Assembly (NCBI RefSeq): GCF_000429125.1
Contig: NZ_AUBG01000006.1
Span: forward strand, 186,001 to 250,000
Source of the DNA: Aequorivita capsosiphonis DSM 23843
Lineage (GTDB): Bacteria > Bacteroidota > Bacteroidia > Flavobacteriales > Flavobacteriaceae
Direction of reading: 5' to 3'
DNA length: 64,000 bases
Shown: positions 51,018-59,542 of the stretch, in pieces
How positions within the stretch are numbered: position 1 is the stretch's first letter
How the letters are laid out: each line of letters opens with the position of its first letter
Position numbers and translations under genes: made by a program
Notes under the pieces: generated by a model
What the model saw: only the letters and a program-made list of their open reading frames with translations
Database searches by the model: none
What the model was told of the DNA's origin: nothing

Positions 51018-51509
51018 CTATTTTGAATCATCAGCAGAAGGGCCGTAACTTCCGGGAACAGGAATATCCAACAACCTGTAGTAAACCCCCAACTGGGCTC
51101 GGTGGTGTGTAATCTGGTTGAGGCCATGGCGGATGGCTCCGTATTTTGTCCACTCCATTAATTTTTCACCGTTCATCTGGATGCTCCAATTTGGATTTAG
51201 ATCTTCTTCTTTCGCTTGCTCCAATGCTTTTAAACCTGCGTTGTACTGTTTGTTCAAGTAAGCCTGTAAATCTTTCTTGTCGTTCATTTTCTCAGGTTTA
51301 TAATCAGCGGAAAGATCCAAATAATCTGTGTTTAAAATTAATTGTGGCCAACCAAAAATATCGACAATATGATTTGCCAAATTCATTAGCTGCATGCTTT
51401 TTTTATGAGGCGCATAATCGTTTTTATTCGCGGGAAAATTGTTGAGAAACTTCTTTGTTGTGTGGTATTCTTCAGAAAGTTCGTTCTTTAAGTTTTTTAA
51501 TGTATCCAT
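51018..51509 (-). CDS. DinB-family protein
   Basis: 163 residues. DinB-like four-helix bundle: MQLMNLANHIVDIFGW (first metal His region), GAIRHGLNQITHHRAQLGVYYRLLDIPVPGSYGPS. The metal-binding histidines His46 and the HH pair in ITHHR are present. The family covers thiol transferases and putative DNA-damage proteins; the substrate here is unknown. Confidence 0.85.
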   Translation of the reverse strand: MDTLKNLKNELSEEYHTTKKFLNNFPANKNDYAPHKKSMQLMNLANHIVDIFGWPQLILNTDYLDLSADYKPEKMNDKKDLQAYLNKQYNAGLKALEQAKEEDLNPNWSIQMNGEKLMEWTKYGAIRHGLNQITHHRAQLGVYYRLLDIPVPGSYGPSADDSK

Positions 51510-51658
51510 GATTTTTGAAGGTTGTGTTAGAACTTAAAACTTACAATTCCGTCATCTTGAAATCTTTTATAGAAAATTAAAAATTCAATTTTTTAGGAAT
51601 TGTGTTTTCTAAAACTAATTTACCCATTTAAAAGTATTTTTCTCCCATAAAATTCCTT

Positions 51659-51666
51659 TAAATTTG
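51659..51666 (+). promoter_or_regulatory. Putative -7 element TAAATTTG of ctlX
   Basis: Exact TAnnTTTG 19 bases before the TTG start of ctlX. No clear -33 box. Confidence 0.5.
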
Positions 51667-51685
51667 CAGCCTAAAATTTTCTACA

Positions 51686-52618
51686 TTGGCAAAACAAATC
51701 ACAAATACTATCTTAATGATCCGCCCAGTTGCGTTTAGAATGAACGAACAAACGGCAGTCAACAATTTTTTTCAGGAAGAAATAGCGCTTAAAAATGCTG
51801 AAGTAAATAGCCAGGCGCAGGCAGAATTTGATGCTTTTGTGGAAAAGCTGCGTGCTGTTGGGGTAAACGTGATTGTGGAGAATGACGATGTAAAGATGGA
51901 TACGCCAGATTCTATTTTTCCGAACAACTGGATTAGTTTTCACGCAAATGGCGATATTGGTTTATACCCTATGTTTGCTGAAAATCGCCGTCGAGAAAGA
52001 CGGGAAGATATTTTAATCCGCTTGGAAAAAGAAGGATTTATAATTAGAAATGTCTACGACTATACATCTGCCGAAGATGAAGGTATTTTCTTGGAAGGTA
52101 CGGGTAATTTATTGTTGGACCGTGTAAACAAAAAGGCATATTGCGCACTTTCACCCAGAGCACACGAAGAGCTGTTAATTGAGTTTTGTGAAGATTTTGA
52201 CTACATGCCGGTAATCTTTACTGCGAACCAAACAGTAGACAGCAAACGCGTGCCAATCTATCATACTAATGTAATGATGTGCCTTGCGGAAGAATTCTGC
52301 GTTATTTGTTTAGACACCATAGACGATGCCGCCGAAAAGAAAAACCTTGTCAAGCACCTAAAAGAAGATAAAAAACAGATCATTAAAATAACTGAAGCGC
52401 AGATGCATCATTTTGCGGGCAATATGCTTCAGGTTCAAGGGAAGGATAAAAAATATTTAGTGATGAGTACCGCTGCACACAAAAGTTTGGATCAAAATCA
52501 GATTTCAGAAATTGAAAAACACTGCGAAATAATGAGTAGCGATCTTACAACCATTGAAACCTGTGGTGGTGGAAGTGCACGCTGTATGATGGCCGAAGTA
52601 TTTCTTCCCAAGGAATAG
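51686..52618 (+). CDS. ctlX: Citrulline utilization hydrolase CtlX-like
   Basis: 310 residues from a TTG start (MAKQITNTILMIRPVAF). Arginine-deiminase fold: SIFPNNWISFHANGDIGLYPM, EGIFLEGTGNLLLDR, VPIYHTNVMMCL and CGGGSARCMMAEVFLP (nucleophile Cys). CtlX is a guanidine/ureido hydrolase. The substrate (citrulline, arginine or other) cannot be told. Confidence 0.8.
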   Translation: MAKQITNTILMIRPVAFRMNEQTAVNNFFQEEIALKNAEVNSQAQAEFDAFVEKLRAVGVNVIVENDDVKMDTPDSIFPNNWISFHANGDIGLYPMFAENRRRERREDILIRLEKEGFIIRNVYDYTSAEDEGIFLEGTGNLLLDRVNKKAYCALSPRAHEELLIEFCEDFDYMPVIFTANQTVDSKRVPIYHTNVMMCLAEEFCVICLDTIDDAAEKKNLVKHLKEDKKQIIKITEAQMHHFAGNMLQVQGKDKKYLVMSTAAHKSLDQNQISEIEKHCEIMSSDLTTIETCGGGSARCMMAEVFLPKE

Positions 52619-52621
52619 TTT

Positions 52622-54055
52622 TTAAGAAACCTCTTCAATTTTACTGATATTTCGAATCATTCCACCAAAAATAAAATAGTGGAAGGGGAGCATGGTGTAC
52701 CAATATAAACGCCCCCATATTCCTTTGGGTCTAAAGGTTGCTGTTTGTATAAGTTCATTTTTCTCATTGATACAGAATTCTAGCCAAGCTTCGCCAGGAA
52801 GTTTCATTTCAGCAAAGAGTAATAGTCTTTTATTTTCTTTATCGGCGTAAAGTACGCGCCAAAAATCTAAAGCATCGCCAGTATAAATCTGATTGGGATT
52901 TGTACGTCCGCGTCGCAAACCAACTCCGCCAACAATCTTATCCATAAATCCACGTAATTTCCAAAGTGTATTTCCATAATACCAGCCTTTTTTGCCTCCA
53001 ATAGCCCAGATATTGTCCAAGACTTTTTCAGGGTTTTCCACCTTTAAAATCTTTCTATCTTTTAAGCATCCGTATTTTGGCACTTGGATGTATTCTTTTA
53101 AATTAGTTATTCTACCAGCGACCAGGGAGTCTTTCCAACTTGAAACCACCAGATTTTGTTCAATTTTTACAAAGGCTTTTCTGATGGCTTCTTCGTAGGT
53201 AATTGGTTGGATGCCCAATATTTTCTGAAGTTTATTGTCCTTTGCCACAACTTCCATTTTCATGCTGTCCACTAAATTTACAGCTAGTTTATATGAAGTT
53301 GAGGTTACAAAATACAACCAATAGGATGAAAGTCTTGGTGACATAACAGGAACCGAGATGATCCAAAGTTTTAATCCGCGAATTTTAGAGTATTGCTGCA
53401 ACATTTCTTTATAGGTCAAAACGCAGGGGCCGCCGATATCAAAAGATTGGTCAAAACATTTTTCATTGTTTAATACTCCATATAAAAAGGAGATAACATC
53501 GCGAATGGCGATGGGTTGTATTCTAGTTTTTAACCAAGATGGTGCTACCATTAAAGGCAATTTTTCACAAAGATCTCTGATTATTTCAAAGGATGAACTT
53601 CCGCTACCCACAACAATTCCGGCTCTAAGAACTGTAACTTTATAATTACCTTGGTATAAAATTTCTTCTACTTTTTTTCGGGAAGAAAGGTGTTTTGATA
53701 GTTGTTCCTGATTTACAATTCCACTTAAATAAATAACCTGCTTTACGGAAGTTGTTGCCATATATTTATTGAAATTTTCTGCGGCACGTGCTTCTATTTC
53801 ATCAAAATCGGTAGTAGAACCGCTCATAGAATGGATCAGATAATAAGCGGCATCAATATCTTTAGGAAATGATTCCGTATTTACTTCCTTTGCGAAATCT
53901 ACTTCCACAACAGAAACTTTTGAAGTTGTTTCGGGATCTAATGGCAGTCTATTTTTATCGCGGACGGCACAAATAACGTGATGCCCGTTTTCTAGAAGTT
54001 CGGGTAACAATCTCATGCCAATGTATCCGTTGGCGCCTGTAAGTAAAATTTTCAA
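52622..54055 (-). CDS. SDR-type epimerase with C-terminal DUF2867
   Basis: 477 residues. Rossmann TGANGYIGMRLLPEL (7-21), then VIYLSGIVNQ, KVTVLRAGIVVGSGSSSFE and IGGPCVLTYKEML. A C-terminal half with DFWRVLYADKENKRLLLFAEMKLPGEAWLEF matches DUF2867. Likely NAD(P)-dependent reductase/epimerase acting on a sugar or isoprenoid-like substrate; function not certain. Confidence 0.8.
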   Translation of the reverse strand: MKILLTGANGYIGMRLLPELLENGHHVICAVRDKNRLPLDPETTSKVSVVEVDFAKEVNTESFPKDIDAAYYLIHSMSGSTTDFDEIEARAAENFNKYMATTSVKQVIYLSGIVNQEQLSKHLSSRKKVEEILYQGNYKVTVLRAGIVVGSGSSSFEIIRDLCEKLPLMVAPSWLKTRIQPIAIRDVISFLYGVLNNEKCFDQSFDIGGPCVLTYKEMLQQYSKIRGLKLWIISVPVMSPRLSSYWLYFVTSTSYKLAVNLVDSMKMEVVAKDNKLQKILGIQPITYEEAIRKAFVKIEQNLVVSSWKDSLVAGRITNLKEYIQVPKYGCLKDRKILKVENPEKVLDNIWAIGGKKGWYYGNTLWKLRGFMDKIVGGVGLRRGRTNPNQIYTGDALDFWRVLYADKENKRLLLFAEMKLPGEAWLEFCINEKNELIQTATFRPKGIWGRLYWYTMLPFHYFIFGGMIRNISKIEEVS

Positions 54056-54180
54056 TGGAGTTTATTTTGTTTAAAGATAGGTGATAATAGTTGAACAGAA
54101 GTTAAAAAGCCGTTAACTTCCTACGCGCAGTAATTAGTAAAGACCTATCTTTAAGAATTCAACCAAATAAATCGATTTCT

Positions 54181-54387
54181 ATGAAAATTTTAAAAATAGT
54201 ACTCCTTATCGCTGGGGTAGTTTTAATAATTTTTGGACTCTATAATGCCTTTGTTCCACAGACAGTTGTTGACATTGGGCCTTTAGAAGTCAATGCAAAA
54301 GAAGGCTTAAACAATCAAACCTTAGGAATGATTGGGATTGGTATTTTGGCACTTCTTGGCGGCGCTCTTCTTAAAAATAGGCGCTAA
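54181..54387 (+). CDS. Small two-helix membrane protein
   Basis: 68 residues. TM1 ILKIVLLIAGVVLIIFGLYN, a periplasmic loop, TM2 MIGIGILALLGGALL and a basic end. No known family. It ends 4 bp before the convergent marC-like gene. Confidence 0.65.
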   Translation: MKILKIVLLIAGVVLIIFGLYNAFVPQTVVDIGPLEVNAKEGLNNQTLGMIGIGILALLGGALLKNRR

Positions 54388-54390
54388 ATT

Positions 54391-55023
54391 TTAAGCATTT
54401 ATCGTTTTAAGAATAGAAATCACGGCGGCACTTATATACTCCACGCCTATAGATATCACGATAAACCCAACAATTCGAGAAATAGCATTAATGCCAGAAG
54501 CACCTAAAAATTTGCTGATGTAATGAGAGCTTCTCAATATAATAAACGTAGCCAGACCTACTGCCAAAACGGCTAAGATTACCGTCAACATATCATTCCA
54601 TTTTTGATATTCTTGATTAAAGCTTATCAATAATGAAATTGAACCAGGTCCGGCAAGCATTGGAATGGCTAGTGGTGTGAGTGAAAATCTTTCCCGCTTG
54701 TCCAAATCTTTTTGAACCCGTTTGTTCTTCATTCCTTTGTGTTTTGAAAAAGTTCCTGTGAGCAAAGCAAAGCCCGAAGTAACGATTATCATTCCGCCTG
54801 CAATCCGTAGCGCGTTTAAACTTATACCGAAGAAGGCCAACAAATACGTGCCGGCAAAGAAGGAAATAATTAGAATGACGACCACGTTTATCGTGGTGAA
54901 AAGTGAAGTTTTGTTGCGCTCCTTTACACTTTCTTCACTGGTAAGGCCTACAAATACGGGTACAGTTCCCAAAGGATTTATAACTGAAAATAGTGCCGCA
55001 AAAACATATAAAAAAATATCCAT
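54391..55023 (-). CDS. MarC family membrane protein
   Basis: 210 residues, six predicted helices. FSVINPLGTVPVFVGLT, LRIAGGMIIVTSGFALL, LTPLAIPMLAGPGSISLLISF and ISRIVGFIVISIGVEYI match MarC. Family function is uncertain (once linked to antibiotic resistance). Confidence 0.9.
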   Translation of the reverse strand: MDIFLYVFAALFSVINPLGTVPVFVGLTSEESVKERNKTSLFTTINVVVILIISFFAGTYLLAFFGISLNALRIAGGMIIVTSGFALLTGTFSKHKGMKNKRVQKDLDKRERFSLTPLAIPMLAGPGSISLLISFNQEYQKWNDMLTVILAVLAVGLATFIILRSSHYISKFLGASGINAISRIVGFIVISIGVEYISAAVISILKTINA

Positions 55024-55102
55024 CGTTTTTTTGGCAAAGAACGTATGGTTTTTCTATTTGAAGTTTACTGAATTGTTATGATAAGATTAAAGTTGCGGTA
55101 AG

Positions 55103-55534
55103 TTATTGGTCTTCCCAACGATCAGGTGTGGCGTGGTTTTTCGCGGCCACTAATTTTTTCATAAAAGCGTGAACACTTTTATCTGATGGATGCACTTTTA
55201 TCTTAAAGAAATAATTGTCCTTATATATAGCATATTCCTCTGTCTTCCCCTTGTATAGCACTAATTTATAATAGGGGATAATTAATGCGTATGAGTTTAA
55301 TTTACTTCGGAAACCAACAATAATGCCTTTAGGTCGCATTTCGATATTGCAGACGTTTCGATTATTGTCCAAATTCATTAGGTTACTTATTTGAAGACTC
55401 GTCTCACTTAAAATGAGTTTTGGCGAACCTATTCCGCCCATTTTAAATCTTTCCATTAGTGGAAAAGATTTGCCAAGTTCATTATCTATTTTGCGAGTTA
55501 CTTCGCTGTCCTTGTAGGAAACATTTAAAAGCAT
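55103..55534 (-). CDS. Hypothetical protein
   Basis: 143 residues, cytoplasmic. Contains ISNLMNLDNNRNVCNIEMRP and YALIIPYYKLVLYKGKTEEY. It may be a flavobacterial conserved protein near argS. No named domain that I recognise. Confidence 0.7.
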   Translation of the reverse strand: MLLNVSYKDSEVTRKIDNELGKSFPLMERFKMGGIGSPKLILSETSLQISNLMNLDNNRNVCNIEMRPKGIIVGFRSKLNSYALIIPYYKLVLYKGKTEEYAIYKDNYFFKIKVHPSDKSVHAFMKKLVAAKNHATPDRWEDQ

Positions 55535-55586
55535 TTTTTTACTTTAAAGATAGTGGTTTCTGAAATACTTAAAATTTAAAAACGTG

Positions 55587-55594
55587 TATCTTTG
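55587..55594 (+). promoter_or_regulatory. Putative -7 element TATCTTTG of argS
   Basis: Exact TAnnTTTG, implying a ~95-nt untranslated leader before argS. The leader contains a weak AACTCC / GGAGTT stem (55602-55627) and a degenerate tatct iteration (55657-55692). Confidence 0.55.
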
Positions 55595-55697
55595 TCCCCA
55601 AACTCCGAAGCCTCAGCAAAGGAGTTCATTTATTAAAAGAATTTATTGAGAGGATTTCTAATATCTCAAGTCTCATATCTAATATCTATTTAAAAAG

Positions 55698-57509
55698 ATG
55701 AATTTTCAGCAAAAAATAGAATCCGAAATTAAGAAAGCAGTTTCAGCCATTTACATTGCTACTTTGGAAACGGTCGAACTACAACCAACCCGCAAGGATT
55801 TTGAAGGTGATATTACCGCCGTTGTTTTTCCTATGTTGCGCGTGGTGAAAGGGAATCCGGTGCAAATTGGTGAAGCTATTGGAAACTATTTGGTTGAAAA
55901 TGTTGAGGAGATTGAAAAATTCAACGTGGTTCAAGGTTTTTTGAATATGGTGTTGAGTGATTCGTATTATTTAAACTTTTTTAATTCGGTAGAAGATTTT
56001 TCTTCCTTCGGAAAAGTGCCGCAGGGAAAAGAAGCTTTAATGGTTGAATACTCTTCGCCAAACACAAACAAACCTTTGCATTTAGGGCACGTTCGAAATG
56101 TTTTACTGGGCTATTCGGTTGCTGAAATTGAAAAGGCCGCGGGTAAAAAAGTGTATAAAACGCAAATTATAAACGACCGGGGAATTCATATTTGTAAAAG
56201 TATGCTGGCTTGGGAAAAATTTGGAAATGGCGAAACTCCCGATACCGCAAATTTAAAAGGCGATAAGCTGGTTGGGAATTATTACGTAAGATTTGACCAA
56301 GAATACAAAAAGGAAATTGAGACTTTAAAAGCTGAAGGTAAAACCGAAGAAGAAGCAAAAGCGCAAGCAGCATTAATTTTGGAAGCACAGGAAATGCTTC
56401 GAAAATGGGAAGCTGGTGATGAAGAAACCGTTGCGCTTTGGAAGAGAATGAATACTTGGGTTTACAAAGGTTTTGAGGAAACATATAAATCCATTGGCGT
56501 AGATTTCGACTTTTATTATTACGAAAGCGATACCTATCTTTTAGGAAAAGATATTATTGAAGAAGGCATAAAAAACGATGTTTTCTTTATGAAAGACGAT
56601 GGCTCGGTTTGGTGCGATTTAACCGAAGATGGCCTCGACGAAAAACTTGTTTTGCGAAGCGACGGAACTGCGGTTTATATGACGCAGGATCTTGGAACCG
56701 CAGTACAGCGTGTAAAAGATCATCCCGACGTTGGCGGAATGATTTACACCGTTGGAAACGAACAAGATTATCACTTTAAAGTCTTGTTTTTAATTCTGAA
56801 AAAACTAGGCTATACTTGGGCTGAAAACCTATTTCACTTAAGTTATGGAATGGTAGATCTCCCTTCTGGAAAAATGAAAAGCCGTGAAGGAACCGTTGTA
56901 GATGCAGATGATTTAATAGCACAAATGACGGCGACTGCGCGCGATATTTCCGAAGAACTTGGAAAGATTGACGATTTTTCAGATGAAGAAAAAGACGAAC
57001 TCTATAAAATTATTGGGTTAGGTGCGTTGAAATATTATATCCTAAAAGTAGACCCTAAAAAACGAATTCTTTTCAACCCCGAAGAAAGTGTAGATTTTCA
57101 AGGAAACACGGGTCCTTTTATTCAATATACATATGCACGGATTCAATCTATTTTAAGAAAAGTCGCTGATGTCAGGTTAAGCACTTCGACTGCGCTCAGT
57201 ACAAGCTCCGTCGAAACCTCATTCAACGACGAAATCGAAATGCATCCAAAAGAAAAAGAACTGATTAAAATTATCCAGCAATACCCTGAAATTATTCAGT
57301 TGGCAGCGGCTAATTACAGTCCAGCATTGGTTGCAAATTATACGTATGATTTGGTAAAAGAATTCAATAGCTTCTATCAAAACGTACCAATTCTTGCTAC
57401 AGATAATGAAACCGAAAAAGCATTCCGTGTAAAACTTTCTGGCGCGGTGGCTTCAATTATTAAAAGTGCTTTTGCCTTGTTGGGGATTGAAGTTCCGGAA
57501 CGAATGTAG
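55698..57509 (+). CDS. argS: Arginyl-tRNA synthetase, with repeat-derived insert
   Basis: 603 residues. YSSPNTNKPLHLGHVRN (HIGH-type), TQIINDRGIHICKSML, GMVDLPSGKMKSREGTVVDADDL (KMSK-type), FQGNTGPFIQYTYARIQSILRK, and the C-terminal FNSFYQNVPIL and SGAVASIIKSAFALLGIEVPERM. Residues ~494-507 (LSTSTALSTSSVET) break the run IQSILRKVADVR...MHPKEKELI and are encoded by the acttcgactgcgctcagtac repeat. The insert is in frame. Confidence 0.97.
   Translation: MNFQQKIESEIKKAVSAIYIATLETVELQPTRKDFEGDITAVVFPMLRVVKGNPVQIGEAIGNYLVENVEEIEKFNVVQGFLNMVLSDSYYLNFFNSVEDFSSFGKVPQGKEALMVEYSSPNTNKPLHLGHVRNVLLGYSVAEIEKAAGKKVYKTQIINDRGIHICKSMLAWEKFGNGETPDTANLKGDKLVGNYYVRFDQEYKKEIETLKAEGKTEEEAKAQAALILEAQEMLRKWEAGDEETVALWKRMNTWVYKGFEETYKSIGVDFDFYYYESDTYLLGKDIIEEGIKNDVFFMKDDGSVWCDLTEDGLDEKLVLRSDGTAVYMTQDLGTAVQRVKDHPDVGGMIYTVGNEQDYHFKVLFLILKKLGYTWAENLFHLSYGMVDLPSGKMKSREGTVVDADDLIAQMTATARDISEELGKIDDFSDEEKDELYKIIGLGALKYYILKVDPKKRILFNPEESVDFQGNTGPFIQYTYARIQSILRKVADVRLSTSTALSTSSVETSFNDEIEMHPKEKELIKIIQQYPEIIQLAAANYSPALVANYTYDLVKEFNSFYQNVPILATDNETEKAFRVKLSGAVASIIKSAFALLGIEVPERM
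57181..57218 (+). repeat. In-frame copy of the acttcgactgcgctcag repeat in argS
   Basis: gcacttcgactgcgctcagt (57181-57200) and the arm ccgtcgaaac (57208-57217). Encodes a Ser/Thr-rich insert. Opposite orientation to 4161 and 9694. Confidence 0.85.
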
Positions 57510-57723
57510 ATTTTACTCAGCGTCTTGACGCCTTTGCGTGCAACTACCTCTCGCAAAGTCGCTAAGACGCAAAGCTGATACTCCTTATAATATCATTCCC
57601 AGTGCAGTTTTGTTTAGATTAAGTTGCTAATAATGATTCTGATTGTTCTAATATTTTGAAAACCAGTCATTAGTTATTTTGTTCAACCTTTAACTTAAAA
57701 GCATAAACATAAGTTAAATACTA

Positions 57724-57753
57724 TTGCTTTCACTTCTTCAGTAAATAGATTTG
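57724..57753 (+). promoter_or_regulatory. Putative promoter of the second FAS1 gene
   Basis: TTG (57724-57726), 19-bp spacer, TAGATTTG (57746-57753). 27 bp before the ATG. Confidence 0.6.
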
Positions 57754-57779
57754 TTTTTATAAATTAAACTTTAAAAACA

Positions 57780-58739
57780 ATGAAAAATTTACTGAAATTA
57801 ACTCTGATTGCTTTTATCACCATGGGAGTTGTCTCCTGTAGTGATGATGACGATAATGTTATCACTAATCCTCCAACAGACAGTATTGCTGATTATGTAG
57901 CGTCTCAAGAAAACTATTCTTCTTTAAAAGCAGCTTTAGACAAAGCAGGACTTACTGAAACACTAAATGGTGAAGGAAGTTTTACGGTTTTTGCTCCAGA
58001 TAATGAGGCATTCGCTAACTTTTTGAATGCCAATGGATTTGCCAATTTGGACGAGATGCCTATCCCATTTCTTAAAAATGTTTTATTAAATCATGTTTTG
58101 GGTACTAAGGTTTTATCTGATGATATAACTAATGGTTATACTAATACTTTAGCTACTGAAGCTTATTCTGGCGCCAATTTAAGTTTGTATATGAACGTAT
58201 CTTCTGGAGTGAAATTAAATGGGGTTTCAACAGTTACTGCTGCAGATATTATGACTTCCAACGGCGTTATACATGCAGTTGATAATGTAATACCTATGCC
58301 CACAGTAGTTACATTTGCCACCGCCGATCCTAATTTTTCCATTTTAGTTGCTGCCTTAACACGTGAAGATCAACCTGATTTTGTGAGTATTTTATCTACT
58401 CCAGAAGGAGCTGATCCAGCACCTTTTACCGTTTTTGCACCTACAAATGATGCTTTTGGAGCGCTATTCACTGAATTAGAAGTAGGAGGTCTTGAGGATA
58501 TTGACGGCCCCACACTTACTGCTACCCTTAATACACACGTTATAGCCGGAGCGAATGTTCGGTCTGAAGATTTGGTTAATGGTCCGGTAAGTACTTTGGG
58601 AGCAGATGTAATTGTAGATGCAGACAACGCAACTTTAACAGATCCTAATGGCAGAGTAAGTAATATTGTAGTAGTAAATGTGCAAGCTACAAACGGCGTT
58701 GTACACGCTATTGATAAAGTACTTCTTCCCCAATTATAA
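57780..58739 (+). CDS. Lipoprotein with two FAS1 domains
   Basis: 319 residues. Lipobox VVSC with Cys20 and an Asp-rich tether (SDDDDNV). Two FAS1 domains (~35-175, ~180-318), each with FTVFAPDNEAF / FTVFAPTNDAF and a closing SNGVIHAVDNVIPM / TNGVVHAIDKVLLPQL. Paralogue of the FAS1 protein at 11545; they differ in sequence but share architecture. Likely a surface adhesin. Confidence 0.9.
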   Translation: MKNLLKLTLIAFITMGVVSCSDDDDNVITNPPTDSIADYVASQENYSSLKAALDKAGLTETLNGEGSFTVFAPDNEAFANFLNANGFANLDEMPIPFLKNVLLNHVLGTKVLSDDITNGYTNTLATEAYSGANLSLYMNVSSGVKLNGVSTVTAADIMTSNGVIHAVDNVIPMPTVVTFATADPNFSILVAALTREDQPDFVSILSTPEGADPAPFTVFAPTNDAFGALFTELEVGGLEDIDGPTLTATLNTHVIAGANVRSEDLVNGPVSTLGADVIVDADNATLTDPNGRVSNIVVVNVQATNGVVHAIDKVLLPQL

Positions 58740-58758
58740 AAATAGGTACTTTATCAAA

Positions 58759-58792
58759 AAAAAGCCGCTTTCTTTATGAGAGCGGCTTTTTC
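58759..58792. terminator. Shared terminator between FAS1 and carbonic anhydrase genes
   Basis: AAAAAGCCGCT / AGCGGCTTTTT with a 11-base loop, U-rich on both strands, between convergent stops. It just touches the carbonic anhydrase stop. Confidence 0.85.
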
Positions 58793-59439
58793 TATTTTGA
58801 TTCAATTTCATCTTTATCCAAATGATAGATTTCCATAATCCCTTCCAATACTTTTTCGAAATCGATTTTTAAATCTATTAATTTTCCGGTGGCCATATCC
58901 ATCACCCATCCGTGAACTGCAAGGCGGCCTTGCCTTACGGCGATTTGAACGTCAGCAGTTTTTATCACGTTCACGCATTGTTCTTGAACGTTGAGTTCTA
59001 CCAACCTTCTGTACTTTTCTTCTTCGTTTTCAATATCTTTTAGTTCATCGCGGTGTAAACGATACACATCCCGAATATTTCGCAACCACGGATTCAAAAT
59101 TCCTAAATCTTTAGATTGCATAGCCGCCTTAACGCCACCGCAACCGTAATGGCCACATATAACAATGTTTTTTACCTTGAGCACACTTACTGCATAATCT
59201 ATAACGCTCATGGCGCTGAGGTCCAGATTAGAAACCATATTTGAAATATTCCGCATCACAAAGACGTCGCCCGGTTTAACGCCCATAACCTCTTCTGCGG
59301 TAACGCGGCTGTCGCTACAACCTATATATAGAATATCGGGGTTTTGGCCACTAGCTAGATTTTTGAAATAGTCGGAATCGACTCCCAATTTATCGTTTAC
59401 CCAGACTTCGTTGTTTTTAAAAATTTGTTCTATGTTCAT
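58792..59439 (-). CDS. can: Beta-class carbonic anhydrase
   Basis: 215 residues. CSDSR (Cys41, Asp43, Arg45) and HYGCGG (His97, Cys100) are the zinc and catalytic residues. FVMRNISNMV also matches. Converts CO2 to bicarbonate in the cytoplasm. An upstream TACCTTTA element is plausible. Confidence 0.95.
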   Translation of the reverse strand: MNIEQIFKNNEVWVNDKLGVDSDYFKNLASGQNPDILYIGCSDSRVTAEEVMGVKPGDVFVMRNISNMVSNLDLSAMSVIDYAVSVLKVKNIVICGHYGCGGVKAAMQSKDLGILNPWLRNIRDVYRLHRDELKDIENEEEKYRRLVELNVQEQCVNVIKTADVQIAVRQGRLAVHGWVMDMATGKLIDLKIDFEKVLEGIMEIYHLDKDEIESK

Positions 59440-59465
59440 TTTTTGTGAAGATTTTTTTCAGGCTA

Positions 59466-59473
59466 TAAAGGTA
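59466..59473 (-). promoter_or_regulatory. Putative -7 element TACCTTTA of the carbonic anhydrase gene
   Basis: One mismatch to TAnnTTTG, with a TTG about 22 bp further upstream (59494-59496). Confidence 0.45.
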
Positions 59474-59542
59474 CAGAAAAAGCAGTTTTTCTTGCAATAT
59501 GAGATTTAAAAAATAAATCTCCTGGTAAATTTTTATGAAGTC

